From Albibacterium sp035514885 (lineage in GTDB: Bacteria; Bacteroidota; Bacteroidia; Sphingobacteriales; Sphingobacteriaceae), in NCBI RefSeq assembly GCF_035514885.1, contig NZ_DATJCH010000012.1, positions 795,414 to 859,413 of the forward strand: DNA of 64,000 nt, read 5' to 3'. Below the pieces are notes generated by a model that had not been told where the DNA came from, ran no database searches, and was given only the letters and a program-made list of their open reading frames with translations. The position numbers were made by a program, and so were the translations under genes. How positions within the stretch are numbered: the first letter of the stretch is position 1; every line of letters starts with the position of its first letter. Positions 43,853 to 53,684 of the stretch are shown here, in pieces.

Positions 43853-46324
43853 TTAAAATAATTTTATTCCAACCCTTATTGTATTCTTTTTATCCAATAA
43901 AGGCTGGTCGCTCATGGAATGCGCATAGATAACTCTTAGTAATTTCCACTGAAATCCTAAATGCACTTCCCCGTACTGTTTTAGTTCAGGAGTGTGCAGA
44001 TAATGCAAACCGACAATCTCTTCAAGTTTTAACTTTCTTAATAAAGGGATTTTACTTGTCAATATACCTGACATATTGTACTCTGTATGCATTTCAACAA
44101 AGTTGGTTTTTGTACTGAATTGGTAGTAATCTAAATTCAAGAAAGAACTCAATTGCTGATCAACGAATAGAATTTCATTCCCATTAAAATGTTTAAAATC
44201 AGGATAGTACACCTTATTATTATTGATAAACTTACCAGCATTAAAAGCATAAGAAAGTGTGCCATACATTCCCAAGCCCATTCCACTTTTATAAACACCA
44301 ACCTTAAGAAGATCGTAATCTGCATCAGAACCAAACACTTTATTAACTCCTTTTGTATAATTCAAACTAAGTGTTGGATATTCTGATGGGAGATATCTCT
44401 TTCCGGATGGATAACTTTCATACCTATTTGAAAAGTTATAGCTCAGTCCCAAACTCAATTTAGATGCATTATGATCCTCGAAGAGTGGAATATCTTCATT
44501 TGGGTTAAAAGGGTTATTAGACGTTATCTTATAACTATTACTATCCCATAGTGTGAAATTTGTAGAGTTGGGCAACCAATGTCTACGCGACCATTCAAAA
44601 CTCGCATCCAGATTTATATTTCCCGGTAAAGTATACCTCCACCGCGCAGAAACAAATGTCTTCTCATAGAGTTTTTGATGATTCCCTCCAACAGCCAATG
44701 TCGCAATGGTATTAAAAAGAACAGGCAATGAACCCTGATCATTCAAATCAACCAAATCAGAACCACCCGATAAATACAGCGTATGATTCTTAATTGGTAT
44801 AACCGCATTTATATTTCCATTGAGATGTTTATTCTTAAACCCATATCGAACATGCCCATATAAATCTAAATACCTATTAAACGTACTATCAATTTGTTTA
44901 GAATATCCCAAACTATAATTGCTTGCTAAACCCTCTACACTATTAAACAAAAGAGACCTAAGTGGAGATCCTAAATAAAAACGTTCCTTTTTATATCGAT
45001 TTCTATAACTATAACCCCCTAAAAGAAAGTTGGCAGGCTTAAACGTATTCGCCTTTCTATCCAATGAATCAAGATAAGATTTTGATTCATTTCGCCTTCG
45101 AATGCTGTCTTTAAAGATATAATCAATACTTTCTTCTTCCGTTAAAGGAATAGGTCTATTGTTAAGCCAATAATCTGCATCCTTACTATTTACATCCTTT
45201 CCAATACGCAGCACTTCTTTAAACAGCTTTTTATCAATCTTATCGGTTAATACATAGTCCTGATAAATAGCCGTAAAGTACCCACCAACACCAAAACCCA
45301 GCATCGAAACTTTAAAATCCAGCTGAACGTTAGATGGCATCCAACTATCTTGACCAACCGGCGTAAACAATTGCTTGATATTGAGTGAATCAATAAAATT
45401 AACCCCTGCCTCCTTGTCCAACAATAAGTTTACGCTATGAATTCTCCAATCATCTTCAACAATATAAATATCACCTTTATAGAGCGGCTCAGACTTCCGT
45501 TTAGGAATTACCCTGATTTTATTAATAGTAATGCCATTTTCTTCTGAGGTTCCTAAATATTTATAATTATAATAAGCCAGTGCATTATCAGCAATCGGCG
45601 AAACAAAGGGTCTGCTGCTTAAGCCATCAAAAACGGGTTGGTAATTCTCATAAAAATTCAATTGCAAATCAGAAGCCCGGTTAAAACTGAAGGCTCTGTT
45701 ATCTCCTGAAACTTTCGAGCTGATCATCTCCTCCTTAAAATCCTGTGGAGGATTAACCGTTATCTTTGATTCAGATTCAGATAAGTATATTATCCCGGTC
45801 CGATTCGAATCCAGACCCATCTCTTCAGCAACATCGTCTATGTTAACTCCAAAAAACTTCTTAGGAGCTTTGGTTAATCGTTGCAAACCCTTAATATAAA
45901 CATTGGCAGTATAAGGTCCTGATTCCTCCAGATAGACAGGTCGCTTTTTAATAGCTTTACGAATAATTGCATAAGCCGGATCCTCCCTATCGTTACCAAT
46001 TATCACTTCTTGCAATGTATAAACCTCTTCTTCAAGCTGAATAGTAAGTGAATCGTTCTGATTTAACAGCACCTGAACCCTGTTTGGCCTAAAGCCTACT
46101 GCCGTTGCAACAATCTGATGCTCACCGGCCGCTAAGGTTAATTTAAAGACTCCATCGCTATTTGCAGATGTTCCGATAGTAGAATTCGATTTAAATATAC
46201 TCGCAAAAGGAATGGGTTGACCGTGCATATTCTTGATCACACCCTTAAGCTGATAGTTCCCACTCTGAGCTTTTAGCGAATAGCAAAATAGAATAAGAAG
46301 GGAAAGTAGTAAAATTCGTTTCAT
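43853..46324 (-). CDS. DUF5686 outer-membrane protein with carboxypeptidase-like regulatory domain
   Basis: The 823-residue protein begins with a signal peptide (ILLLSLLILFCYSLKAQ). A CarbopepD_reg_2-type beta-sandwich (LKGVIKNMHGQPIPFASIFK, about 25-110) is followed by a large DUF5686 region ending in many amphipathic strands, which suggests a C-terminal beta-barrel. The family is common in Bacteroidota outer membranes, with no known activity; a biogenesis or nutrient-related role is only guessed. It stands alone and is divergent from DUF4407. Confidence 0.85.
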   Translation of the reverse strand: MKRILLLSLLILFCYSLKAQSGNYQLKGVIKNMHGQPIPFASIFKSNSTIGTSANSDGVFKLTLAAGEHQIVATAVGFRPNRVQVLLNQNDSLTIQLEEEVYTLQEVIIGNDREDPAYAIIRKAIKKRPVYLEESGPYTANVYIKGLQRLTKAPKKFFGVNIDDVAEEMGLDSNRTGIIYLSESESKITVNPPQDFKEEMISSKVSGDNRAFSFNRASDLQLNFYENYQPVFDGLSSRPFVSPIADNALAYYNYKYLGTSEENGITINKIRVIPKRKSEPLYKGDIYIVEDDWRIHSVNLLLDKEAGVNFIDSLNIKQLFTPVGQDSWMPSNVQLDFKVSMLGFGVGGYFTAIYQDYVLTDKIDKKLFKEVLRIGKDVNSKDADYWLNNRPIPLTEEESIDYIFKDSIRRRNESKSYLDSLDRKANTFKPANFLLGGYSYRNRYKKERFYLGSPLRSLLFNSVEGLASNYSLGYSKQIDSTFNRYLDLYGHVRYGFKNKHLNGNINAVIPIKNHTLYLSGGSDLVDLNDQGSLPVLFNTIATLAVGGNHQKLYEKTFVSARWRYTLPGNINLDASFEWSRRHWLPNSTNFTLWDSNSYKITSNNPFNPNEDIPLFEDHNASKLSLGLSYNFSNRYESYPSGKRYLPSEYPTLSLNYTKGVNKVFGSDADYDLLKVGVYKSGMGLGMYGTLSYAFNAGKFINNNKVYYPDFKHFNGNEILFVDQQLSSFLNLDYYQFSTKTNFVEMHTEYNMSGILTSKIPLLRKLKLEEIVGLHYLHTPELKQYGEVHLGFQWKLLRVIYAHSMSDQPLLDKKNTIRVGIKLF

Positions 46325-46481
46325 TCAATGGGTTTAATTGGACACTACTAAGGTCAATAAAAAATAAAAGTGCGCATACACCCAGATTGTTAATTATTGT
46401 TAATGTTAGCCTAAAAATATTTCCCATCTCCACTGTAACAAACTATCATTCAATCCATCCTATATATATTAACGGGAAACG

Positions 46482-47567
46482 ATGAAACAGATTAACAATT
46501 TCTTTTGGTTTTGCAGTGCTGTACACCAAGAAACTTTGGAGAAATATCCTGCTGAACACAACAAATACGTTGGTATTGGTGCAACAATCTTCTTTACAGC
46601 ACTCTTCGCTGCTCTATCAGGGGGATACGCTATGTACTTCGTTTTTAGTGGAGGAGACTTCGCGATATTATATTCCCTTCTATTTGGTTTGATCTGGGGA
46701 CTAGCCATCTTCAATATGGATCGTTATATTGTCTCCAGCATCAATAAAAACAATTCAGGGTGGAAGCAATTCCTACAAGCTACTCCGCGGATATTATTAG
46801 CTATCCTAATCGGTATCGTCATTTCACGACCCCTGGAACTTAAAATATTCGATAAAGAGATCCGCGAACAATTAAAGATTACCTACCTTGATAGGCAACG
46901 TGCAAATATTGACACCTTAAACAAGGCCTTTGAAAATAAATACAGCATTGAACTTGGAAAGCTAAACGAACTAAAAACCGAAAAAGACTCAGTAGAGTCG
47001 ACTCTTAAAAGCGACCGATTAAAATTAAGCTTAGAAACTTTTGGTGATAAAACTCCCGAAACCTCCGGAATTGTAGGCTATGGCCACTATGCCAAGCAAA
47101 GGCAGGCTAACCTTGAAAAACAAGAGCAATACCTCGAAAATCTCCGTGGCACCATCCAACAACAAGAAGCCTTTATTCAACAGCGCAAGCAATTTGACGG
47201 GCTACTAGACGAAAAACTACTAACAGGTGCACAGCTTGACAGTGTTGTTAATGTAGCTGGTTTCGCTAATCGCAATGAAGCCCTAGGAGATTTGAAATAC
47301 AATACGGATGGAAGTGAAAACACAACAAACTATTGGGCGATAACATTCATTATGCTCCTATTTATCTTTTTTGAGTGCCTACCGGTATTTGTAAAATTGA
47401 TGAGTGCTCGCGATGCTTATGACATTGATACACAAAATGCACAATCTGTACATATACATCGAGCAACCAAGCATCGCGATGCCGAAATAGAAATAATTGA
47501 CGAAGTTCACCCGATTCGGGTACACAGCGGCATCGAAAAAGCAAAAAAGGAATACATAGAATTATAA
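46482..47567 (+). CDS. DUF4407 membrane protein with coiled-coil domain
   Basis: The motif NKYVGIGATIFFTALFAALS and the following FNMDRYIVSS are the DUF4407 signature. Four membrane helices are visible: two near residues 30-85, one near 100-120 and one near 285-305. Between the third and fourth lies a 150-residue coiled coil (KNKYSIELGKLNELKTEKDS onward) that faces one side of the membrane. No function is established for the family. The C-terminal 50 residues are rich in His and charged residues. Confidence 0.87.
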   Translation: MKQINNFFWFCSAVHQETLEKYPAEHNKYVGIGATIFFTALFAALSGGYAMYFVFSGGDFAILYSLLFGLIWGLAIFNMDRYIVSSINKNNSGWKQFLQATPRILLAILIGIVISRPLELKIFDKEIREQLKITYLDRQRANIDTLNKAFENKYSIELGKLNELKTEKDSVESTLKSDRLKLSLETFGDKTPETSGIVGYGHYAKQRQANLEKQEQYLENLRGTIQQQEAFIQQRKQFDGLLDEKLLTGAQLDSVVNVAGFANRNEALGDLKYNTDGSENTTNYWAITFIMLLFIFFECLPVFVKLMSARDAYDIDTQNAQSVHIHRATKHRDAEIEIIDEVHPIRVHSGIEKAKKEYIEL

Positions 47568-47664
47568 CATCCATAGTCTTTTGTTTCCTATCTTTATACT
47601 CTCGTATAAATAGCTTAATAATGAATTCTCTTCAATCCATAGGGCTCATTAAATACAATGTATT

Positions 47665-48228
47665 ATGATAGAATTAATAAAACAGCCTTGGCCTTGGTAC
47701 ATTGGCGGCCCTTTAATTGGGTTAACTGTTCCGGCACTTTTACTATTAGGCAATAAGCGATTCGGTATATCCTCCAACCTGCGTCACGTCTGTGCCATTT
47801 GTTTTCCTGCAAAAATTCCATTCTTTAATTACGATTATAAAAAAGAATTATGGAACTTATTCTTTGTATTGGGAATCTTTATAGGCGGAATTATTTCAGT
47901 AACCTTTCTAATCAATAACAGTCCGATACAGGTAGATCAGAGACTCGTAAACAGCTTAGCAGTTTACGGAATTACTGATTATTCAAGCATGCTCCCGCCG
48001 GATATATACAACTGGGAATTCCTATTTAGCCTTCGAGGTTTAATTATGATGATAGGCGGTGGTTTTCTTGTTGGATTCGGCACACGCTACGCAGGAGGTT
48101 GTACCAGCGGTCATTCCATTATGGGACTCAGCACCTTACAGTGGCCATCTCTAGTAGCTACTGTATGCTTTATGATTGGAGGAATCATTATGTCAAACTT
48201 ACTCCTTCCTCTTATTTTATCTTTATAA
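47665..48228 (+). CDS. YeeE/YedE sulfur-transport protein, half 1
   Basis: The 187-residue membrane protein carries the YeeE/YedE motif GFGTRYAGGCTSGHSIMG, whose cysteine lies in the substrate path of thiosulfate transporter TsuA. It corresponds to one half of the fused 350-residue proteins. The other half is the next gene, 33 nt downstream. The pair probably imports thiosulfate or a related sulfur compound. In Bacteroidota such split pairs often stand beside sulfur or sulfide genes, which I do not see here. Confidence 0.87.
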   Translation: MIELIKQPWPWYIGGPLIGLTVPALLLLGNKRFGISSNLRHVCAICFPAKIPFFNYDYKKELWNLFFVLGIFIGGIISVTFLINNSPIQVDQRLVNSLAVYGITDYSSMLPPDIYNWEFLFSLRGLIMMIGGGFLVGFGTRYAGGCTSGHSIMGLSTLQWPSLVATVCFMIGGIIMSNLLLPLILSL

Positions 48229-48261
48229 ATCAGGTTTTTATATTTAATAATTTCAAAAATA

Positions 48262-48759
48262 ATGAAAACAGAAATAGACAATATCGATTTTGAAATGCAC
48301 TCGTTAGATGCAACATATAGCAATGAATCTCAAGTAAAACATCAGTGGTATTCGAATATAAAATATTTAGTTGTTGGAATCTTGTTTGGTATAGTATTCG
48401 TAAAATCAGAAGTAGTTAGCTGGTTTCGGATCCAGGAGATGTTTCGCTTTCAATCTTTCCATATGTATGGCGTTATTGGTTCGGCAGTCATTGTAGGTGC
48501 TCTTTCAGTATGGCTAATAAAAAGATATAAAATCAAAACCATTTCCGGCGATCCCATTACATTCAGCACTAAGAAATTCAATAAAGGACAAATTTATGGA
48601 GGACTGATATTTGGTGTAGGATGGGGAATCACCGGTGCTTGTCCAGGTCCGTTATTTGCACAAATAGGAATGGGTGCCTTCGTCGTAATCGTCGTTCTAT
48701 TAAGCGCGATTGCAGGAACTTGGGTGTATGGCAAATACCGAGACAGCTTACCACACTAA
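48262..48759 (+). CDS. YeeE/YedE sulfur-transport protein, half 2 (DUF6691-like)
   Basis: This 165-residue protein has four helices, with GGLIFGVGWGITGACPGPLF carrying the second-half cysteine. A charged N-terminus of about 30 residues precedes the first helix. With the preceding gene it rebuilds the pseudo-symmetric two-half transporter. It ends 15 nt before the end of the convergent MATE gene. Confidence 0.87.
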   Translation: MKTEIDNIDFEMHSLDATYSNESQVKHQWYSNIKYLVVGILFGIVFVKSEVVSWFRIQEMFRFQSFHMYGVIGSAVIVGALSVWLIKRYKIKTISGDPITFSTKKFNKGQIYGGLIFGVGWGITGACPGPLFAQIGMGAFVVIVVLLSAIAGTWVYGKYRDSLPH

Positions 48760-48774
48760 CCTTGATTGTTTAAA

Positions 48775-50199
48775 TTATACCTTAATGGTTTTCCACCTTC
48801 CTTTTCTAAAGAGGATAAAACCAGCAATAGTAATTGCTATTTCTGCAATAGGTATAGCCCAGAAAACACCTGTGTAGTCCATCCCTAGATGCTTTGCCAG
48901 GAAATAGGCTAAGGGTATTTGAAACAACCAGAATCCACCCAAATTTATCCATGTTGGTGTCCAGGTATCGCCTGCCCCATTAAATGAATTAATAAGCACC
49001 ATCCCCATACCATAGAAAATATAACCAGTGCTCATAATGTAAATGGCTTGAATGGCTATCCTTCTTACTTCCAAATCATTCGTAAAGAATGAAGCAAAAG
49101 TTGGAGCAAACACAAATGAAATCAACATAATTATGAACATATAGATCATATTATATTTCGCAGTTTTAAGTACTGATTCCTCTGCCCGATCCAATCTGCC
49201 AGCTCCCATATTCTGACCAACCAACGTAGCAGCAGAATTACTTAATCCCCATGCAGGAAGCATAAAGAACATCATTAAGCGTAAAGCAGTCTGATAACCT
49301 GCCGAACCTTCATCCCCACCGGTCGTAGCGACCAGTTCAGCTAAAAATATCCAACTGCAAGAAGCAATTACAAACTGCAATACTGCAGGAGCTGCCACCT
49401 TTATAATGTCTCTTATCTGATCAAAATGAGGAATCAAATAGGACAATTTAACTTTTAACACTCCTTTCCCATTTGTTAAATGATAAATTTGATAGATAAC
49501 ACCAGTGGATCTACCAATGGTTGTAGCTATTGCGGCACCCGTTAAACCAAATGCAGGTATCGGACCGAAGCCATTGATTAAAATCGGACAGCAAATTATA
49601 TTAATGATATTAGCTATCCACAGACTTTTCATAGCAATAGCCGCATTACCTGCACCTCTAAAAATACCATTAATTAAAAACAGTAACATGATGATAAAAC
49701 TCCCACCCATCATGATTTTCATAAAAGGAGTTCCATAAATAGCAGCACTTTCAGTAGCGCCCATAAGTATCAAAAGATCTGTAGCATATACAAATCCTAT
49801 GGTACCAATAATCGCATTAAAAGCAAAAGCTATCAAAACAGACTGCATTCCTGCCCGAGCTGCTGCTTCTGGCTTCTTCTCACCAATTCTTCTGGCAACA
49901 ATCGCAGTAGCAGCCATACTAATCCCTATCGCTAAAGAATAAACGATCGTTAGCATAGATTCTGTTAATCCAACTGCTTGAATAGCATAACTACTTTCTT
50001 CAAGATGACCCACAAAATAGAGATCCACCAAAGCAAAAACGGACTCCATCAACATTTCCAGCATCATGGGTATTGCTAGTAAAACAATAGCCCGACGAAT
50101 ACTGCCCTGTGTAAAATCCAATTCCTCTCCTCGCAAAGACTGTTTAACCAAAGAAATAAAGTCAGTAATCCGATGACGTATAATAATCGTACGAGACAT
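48775..50199 (-). CDS. MATE family multidrug efflux protein
   Basis: The 474-residue protein has 12 helices in two MatE repeats, with RRAIVLLAIPMMLEMLMESV at the first repeat and LPAWGLSNSAATLVGQNMGA at the second, the most conserved MATE segment. MATE pumps export cationic drugs or metabolites in exchange for Na+ or H+. The subfamily is NorM-like, and the substrate is unknown. The hydrophilic N-terminal 30 residues precede the first helix. It has its own promoter, with a leader of about 160 nt. Confidence 0.9.
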   Translation of the reverse strand: MSRTIIIRHRITDFISLVKQSLRGEELDFTQGSIRRAIVLLAIPMMLEMLMESVFALVDLYFVGHLEESSYAIQAVGLTESMLTIVYSLAIGISMAATAIVARRIGEKKPEAAARAGMQSVLIAFAFNAIIGTIGFVYATDLLILMGATESAAIYGTPFMKIMMGGSFIIMLLFLINGIFRGAGNAAIAMKSLWIANIINIICCPILINGFGPIPAFGLTGAAIATTIGRSTGVIYQIYHLTNGKGVLKVKLSYLIPHFDQIRDIIKVAAPAVLQFVIASCSWIFLAELVATTGGDEGSAGYQTALRLMMFFMLPAWGLSNSAATLVGQNMGAGRLDRAEESVLKTAKYNMIYMFIIMLISFVFAPTFASFFTNDLEVRRIAIQAIYIMSTGYIFYGMGMVLINSFNGAGDTWTPTWINLGGFWLFQIPLAYFLAKHLGMDYTGVFWAIPIAEIAITIAGFILFRKGRWKTIKV

Positions 50200-50366
50200 A
50201 TAAATTAAAAGCTAATAAAGATTGAGAAAACTAAAGCAAGAACTTTAGCAAAAAGTTAAATTAAATGGAGGTAGCCTAATAACTATTAAAGACAAAGAAT
50301 ATGTGAATCCTTAGTCTATAAATATTTTGGCTGCAATTAACTTCATAATTTCTAGGTTTAGAAAAC

Positions 50367-50396
50367 CAAAAGTAGAAAATAATTTTAAATTCACAA
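50367..50396 (-). promoter_or_regulatory. Complete promoter of the MATE gene
   Basis: The minus strand has TTG (50394-50396), 19 nt, then TACTTTTG (50367-50374). The resulting leader of about 160 nt is long and AT-rich, and I see no named RNA element in it. Confidence 0.58.
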
Positions 50397-50452
50397 TATT
50401 TTTTTAAACTCAATTAACCCACCCTCTTCGTTAATCAATATCCACACAATAA

Positions 50453-50498
50453 ATAAACTAATTAAATAGTTAATAAACTAACTAAATAGTTATATTTG
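50453..50498 (+). promoter_or_regulatory. Tandem 20-nt repeats abutting the -7 box of the TPR gene
   Basis: Two contiguous 20-nt copies (50453-50472 and 50473-50492) differ at one base. The second runs into TATATTTG (50491-50498), a full -7 match. The repeats occupy the -33 region, which lacks a TTG. They look like a two-dimer activator or repressor site at two helical turns. The start would be about 16 nt before the TPR ATG. Confidence 0.5.
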
Positions 50499-50520
50499 CT
50501 TGTAAAAAGATACGATCTTT

Positions 50521-51669
50521 ATGAAAATTTTATCTCTGATATTGATATTAATTCTAACAGTTCATTTTAATATCAATGCGCAAAGCCTCACTCCTGATAA
50601 TACCAGGATATTACACCTATATGAGACCCAACAGTTCTCTGAAGCTTCAAAATATCTAAGTCAGTTTTATACCGACTCCAGCGCAGATATAAAATTAATT
50701 AATAGCATTGCTTATTCTTACAGGATGTCCGGAGACTATCAACAGGCATCTAATTACTACAATAAACTCTATACACTTGACACACTAAATATTTCTGCTT
50801 TAACCAACCTGGCATACATTAATAATCAACGGGGAATGTTTAAATCATCTATGGATTTATACAAAAAGCTATTAGCTATCGATAGCACAAATGTTAACAC
50901 TTATACTGCTTTAGCAAGTCTGTATACGCGAGAAAAGGATATTATTACTGCCTTTAGTTATTTAGGTAAAGCAAATACACTGCAACCTACCAATAGTAAT
51001 ATTGCTTACGATTTTGTTCAATTATGTTTAAGCCTTAATGAAATTGATAAGGCTGATAGTGTTTTAACAATTGCATTAGAAGATGATCCTGAGAATGCCA
51101 ACCTTTTGTATTCGAAAGCAAAAGTATCTGACGAACAAAAGAAATACAAAGAAGTAATAGAGCTTTCTAAAAAACTAATCGATCTGGGAGAAGATTCACA
51201 AGAAATCTGGTCCCTGCTGGCTAGAGCATATTTCAGATTAGATGATTTTGAATCAGCAATGCTAACCTATACAGACGCGATGCTTACATACGATAGCTGG
51301 GGAGAAATGGATTATTACTACATGGCTATGTCTTGCAAAGCTTTAAAACGTTTCGATGAAGGTTTAGAATTTATAGAAAAGACTCTAAAGGAAGCTATAT
51401 CACCAAATACAGGCTTTTATTTCGCTAGAAAAGCCGACCTGCTAGTAGATTTAAATAAACCCAGTGCAGCAGCAGCCGATTATATAAGAAGCTTTCAGTA
51501 TGAAGAATCAACAATCAATTACTTTAACCTGGCAGTTCTTTATGATTTCAATTTACAAAACAAAGCTAATGCTCTTAAGTATTATACGCTATATGTTAAT
51601 AAACAACCTCCTAACCAAGAAAAAACCTACATAGAATATGCCCAAGAAAGAATTAAAGCATTGAAATAA
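50521..51669 (+). CDS. Exported TPR-repeat protein
   Basis: After a signal peptide (ILILILTVHFNINAQ) the 382-residue protein consists of about nine tetratricopeptide repeats, seen in YRMSGDYQQASNYYNKLYTL and YFRLDDFESAMLTYTDAM. TPR arrays bind peptides or partner proteins; the partner is unknown. It stands alone, preceded by tandem repeats at its promoter and followed by a tiny lipoprotein-like frame. Confidence 0.85.
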   Translation: MKILSLILILILTVHFNINAQSLTPDNTRILHLYETQQFSEASKYLSQFYTDSSADIKLINSIAYSYRMSGDYQQASNYYNKLYTLDTLNISALTNLAYINNQRGMFKSSMDLYKKLLAIDSTNVNTYTALASLYTREKDIITAFSYLGKANTLQPTNSNIAYDFVQLCLSLNEIDKADSVLTIALEDDPENANLLYSKAKVSDEQKKYKEVIELSKKLIDLGEDSQEIWSLLARAYFRLDDFESAMLTYTDAMLTYDSWGEMDYYYMAMSCKALKRFDEGLEFIEKTLKEAISPNTGFYFARKADLLVDLNKPSAAAADYIRSFQYEESTINYFNLAVLYDFNLQNKANALKYYTLYVNKQPPNQEKTYIEYAQERIKALK

Positions 51670-51679
51670 AGCAGAAATA

Positions 51680-51757
51680 ATGAAGCGATACTTACTAATA
51701 TTTTTATTTCTAGTGATAGCTTGCTCACCTATTATTCCATTGATATTTCACACCTAA
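51680..51757 (+). CDS. 25-residue lipoprotein-like peptide, possibly a gene remnant
   Basis: A frame of 25 codons begins 11 nt after the TPR stop: MKRYLLIFLFLVIACSPIIP and five more residues. It has a charged start, a hydrophobic core and a lipobox-like LVIAC, so it would be a lipoprotein signal with almost no mature part. The last third overlaps the convergent TonB receptor gene. Either it is a real mini-lipoprotein translated with the TPR gene or the head of a truncated lipoprotein gene. Evidence for expression is only the spacing. Confidence 0.35.
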   Translation: MKRYLLIFLFLVIACSPIIPLIFHT

Positions 51758-53608
51758 ACTGAACCAACGTGAAGGCATTGGCACCGCTCCTGCTTCCTTA
51801 TACTCAGCATTGAAAAGATTGGTCACTTGCGTATAGACAAGAGCTTTTTTCAACTGATAGTTTACCCTAAGGTCTGAAATATCGTATGCCTTGCCATGTT
51901 CGCGCTTTAATAATCGATTTTCTATTTGAAAAGCAAGTTTATTGATTTTATAGTTCACTCCGGCTATAAACTGATGCCTTAGAGATTCCAAAGCATATTT
52001 AGATTGGATACCTTCAGAAACTTTAAGTGTAGGATGTAAGTAATTATAGCTTAAATGATAGCCTATAGATCGTTGCTTGTTTAAATCAAAATCCTGGCGG
52101 ATCCTAGCATAAACACCTTGCATTTTATTATTTCCAAAATTAACAGGAGAATAAGGCTGAGAAGCATCTTCCCTCACCCAATCAATAAAGTCTGATATAT
52201 TACGGAAGAAATACCCACTCTGAAAGCTCAATTTCTCTTTACTGTAACGAATATTTCCTTCGTAATTCCAGGTATTTTCTGATTCAAGAAATTCATTCCC
52301 TACATTTCCGGGAAGTTGGTTTAAATACAAGTCTGTAAAAGAAGGAATTCGCTGGCCAGAACCGATGCTGGTAGAGATTCTCCAATAGTCATTGATAAGG
52401 TAGGCTAAATCTATACCCGGATATAACTGCCATCCATAATCCGTATTGTAATTAGCATAAACTCCCACAGTCCCTTTTATTTTCTCTCCCAGACCACTTG
52501 CCAACTCTGCGTATGCACCATGATTATCTCTTTTATGTTCTCCTATATTAGAGCTGTTGATTTTTTCCAAACGAGATTCCCATCCTAAACCAACAGTACC
52601 TATACCCGTCTCATAAGTACTGTTCAATTCAAGCATCAGCGCATTGGTATAATGTAAGGAACGTCCCTTACTTAAATCATCTTTATAATAACGGTAGTCA
52701 TCCTCACCATAACGATCGCTAATTCTTGGAGAAAGTGTAAAATCACCCCATTGGTGTTTAGAAGAAAGACTGAATATAGATGACTTTACAAGCTCCTCCG
52801 AATTGATATCTCCGGGAGCTGCATAGAAACCATTGGCGCCAAAGCGGCTTCGGACATATCCTGCCATTACCTGAACGCTGTTGTTTACATCAAAGTTATA
52901 GCTACCATTATAAAAGAGACGCGTATTTCCGGATCCCGAATTATAACGCTGGCCATTATAATTGCTTTGAGCAAGCGATAAAAGATGGCTTTGTTGCTCA
53001 GTTCCAAAATTCCCTGTAATTTCTGCACTTCCACCACCGTAAATACCAGAACCGTCACCTTCGTCTTTGTTTTTAAAAGAACTTCCTCCCTGAACATCTG
53101 CAATAAGAAAAGAGCTATTTTCCTTTTTAGTAACGATATTGATAGCGCCACTAAGGGCATTGATCCCATAAACCCGGGCTGCTGCGCCTCTTAGTACTTC
53201 AATATGGTCTATCGCATTCAAAGAGATGGGTATATTCATCATATTATGAGCAGTTTGGGAATCGATCATCTTTATACCATTGATCAAAATCAAAACCTGT
53301 TCAGATGTTCCGCCGTCAATAGAAACATCCGTCTGCGTTCCAAAAGGACCTAACTGACGAATATCGACTCCGCTGATATAAGATAAAACTTCATTGAGAG
53401 ATTTGGCAGGTAGCTGCTCAATCTGTTCTTGTGTAATAACCTGAATATCCCGAGTTGTTTGGCTAAACGGAACCTGTATCCGATTTCCCTGAATAATCAC
53501 ATCCTCCAATTCATTGCTTCGATTTTCCAGATTAGAAGGCAAATCATTCTGTTGTGCAAAAGCAGGGAGTGTTATTATAATTCCTAAAGCGGCTATTATC
53601 TTTTTCAT
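51725..53608 (-). CDS. TonB-dependent receptor, BtuB-like
   Basis: The signal peptide (KKIIAALGIIITLPAFAQ) leads to a plug domain with TTRDIQVITQEQIEQLPAKS, VDIRQLGPFGTQTDVSIDGG and IEVLRGAAARVYG, then a 22-stranded barrel to the end. The size (627 residues) and plug sequence resemble BtuB and close siderophore/cobalamin receptors. There is no N-terminal carboxypeptidase-like domain as in SusC proteins. No cobalamin riboswitch precedes it, so B12 is uncertain as substrate. It is divergent from the MocR-type regulator across 76 nt, which suggests control by that protein. Confidence 0.87.
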   Translation of the reverse strand: MKKIIAALGIIITLPAFAQQNDLPSNLENRSNELEDVIIQGNRIQVPFSQTTRDIQVITQEQIEQLPAKSLNEVLSYISGVDIRQLGPFGTQTDVSIDGGTSEQVLILINGIKMIDSQTAHNMMNIPISLNAIDHIEVLRGAAARVYGINALSGAINIVTKKENSSFLIADVQGGSSFKNKDEGDGSGIYGGGSAEITGNFGTEQQSHLLSLAQSNYNGQRYNSGSGNTRLFYNGSYNFDVNNSVQVMAGYVRSRFGANGFYAAPGDINSEELVKSSIFSLSSKHQWGDFTLSPRISDRYGEDDYRYYKDDLSKGRSLHYTNALMLELNSTYETGIGTVGLGWESRLEKINSSNIGEHKRDNHGAYAELASGLGEKIKGTVGVYANYNTDYGWQLYPGIDLAYLINDYWRISTSIGSGQRIPSFTDLYLNQLPGNVGNEFLESENTWNYEGNIRYSKEKLSFQSGYFFRNISDFIDWVREDASQPYSPVNFGNNKMQGVYARIRQDFDLNKQRSIGYHLSYNYLHPTLKVSEGIQSKYALESLRHQFIAGVNYKINKLAFQIENRLLKREHGKAYDISDLRVNYQLKKALVYTQVTNLFNAEYKEAGAVPMPSRWFSLGVKYQWNNR

Positions 53609-53618
53609 GAGTATCTAT

Positions 53619-53626
53619 CAAAATTA
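53619..53626 (-). promoter_or_regulatory. Promoter -7 box of the TonB receptor gene
   Basis: The minus strand reads TAATTTTG (TAnnTTTG), 10 nt before the ATG, so the transcript would be almost leaderless. No -33 TTG is seen. Confidence 0.35.
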
Positions 53627-53657
53627 AAATGCGGTGCAAATATTGAAGTTTAAATAC

Positions 53658-53665
53658 TAATTTTG
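53658..53665 (+). promoter_or_regulatory. Promoter -7 box of the MocR-type regulator gene
   Basis: TAATTTTG matches TAnnTTTG, 19 nt before the ATG. It faces away from the identical box of the TonB receptor gene. The two promoters are close enough for one regulator to control both. Confidence 0.4.
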
Positions 53666-53684
53666 CTAGTCCGATATAAACATA

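Noticed and set aside
47568..47664. Promoter for the YeeE/YedE pair from TATCTTTA
   Set aside because: It is only a near match to TAnnTTTG with no -33 TTG at a suitable distance; too weak to list.
51725..53608. Naming the TonB receptor btuB
   Set aside because: Plug and size resemble BtuB, but there is no cobalamin riboswitch or B12 gene beside it.
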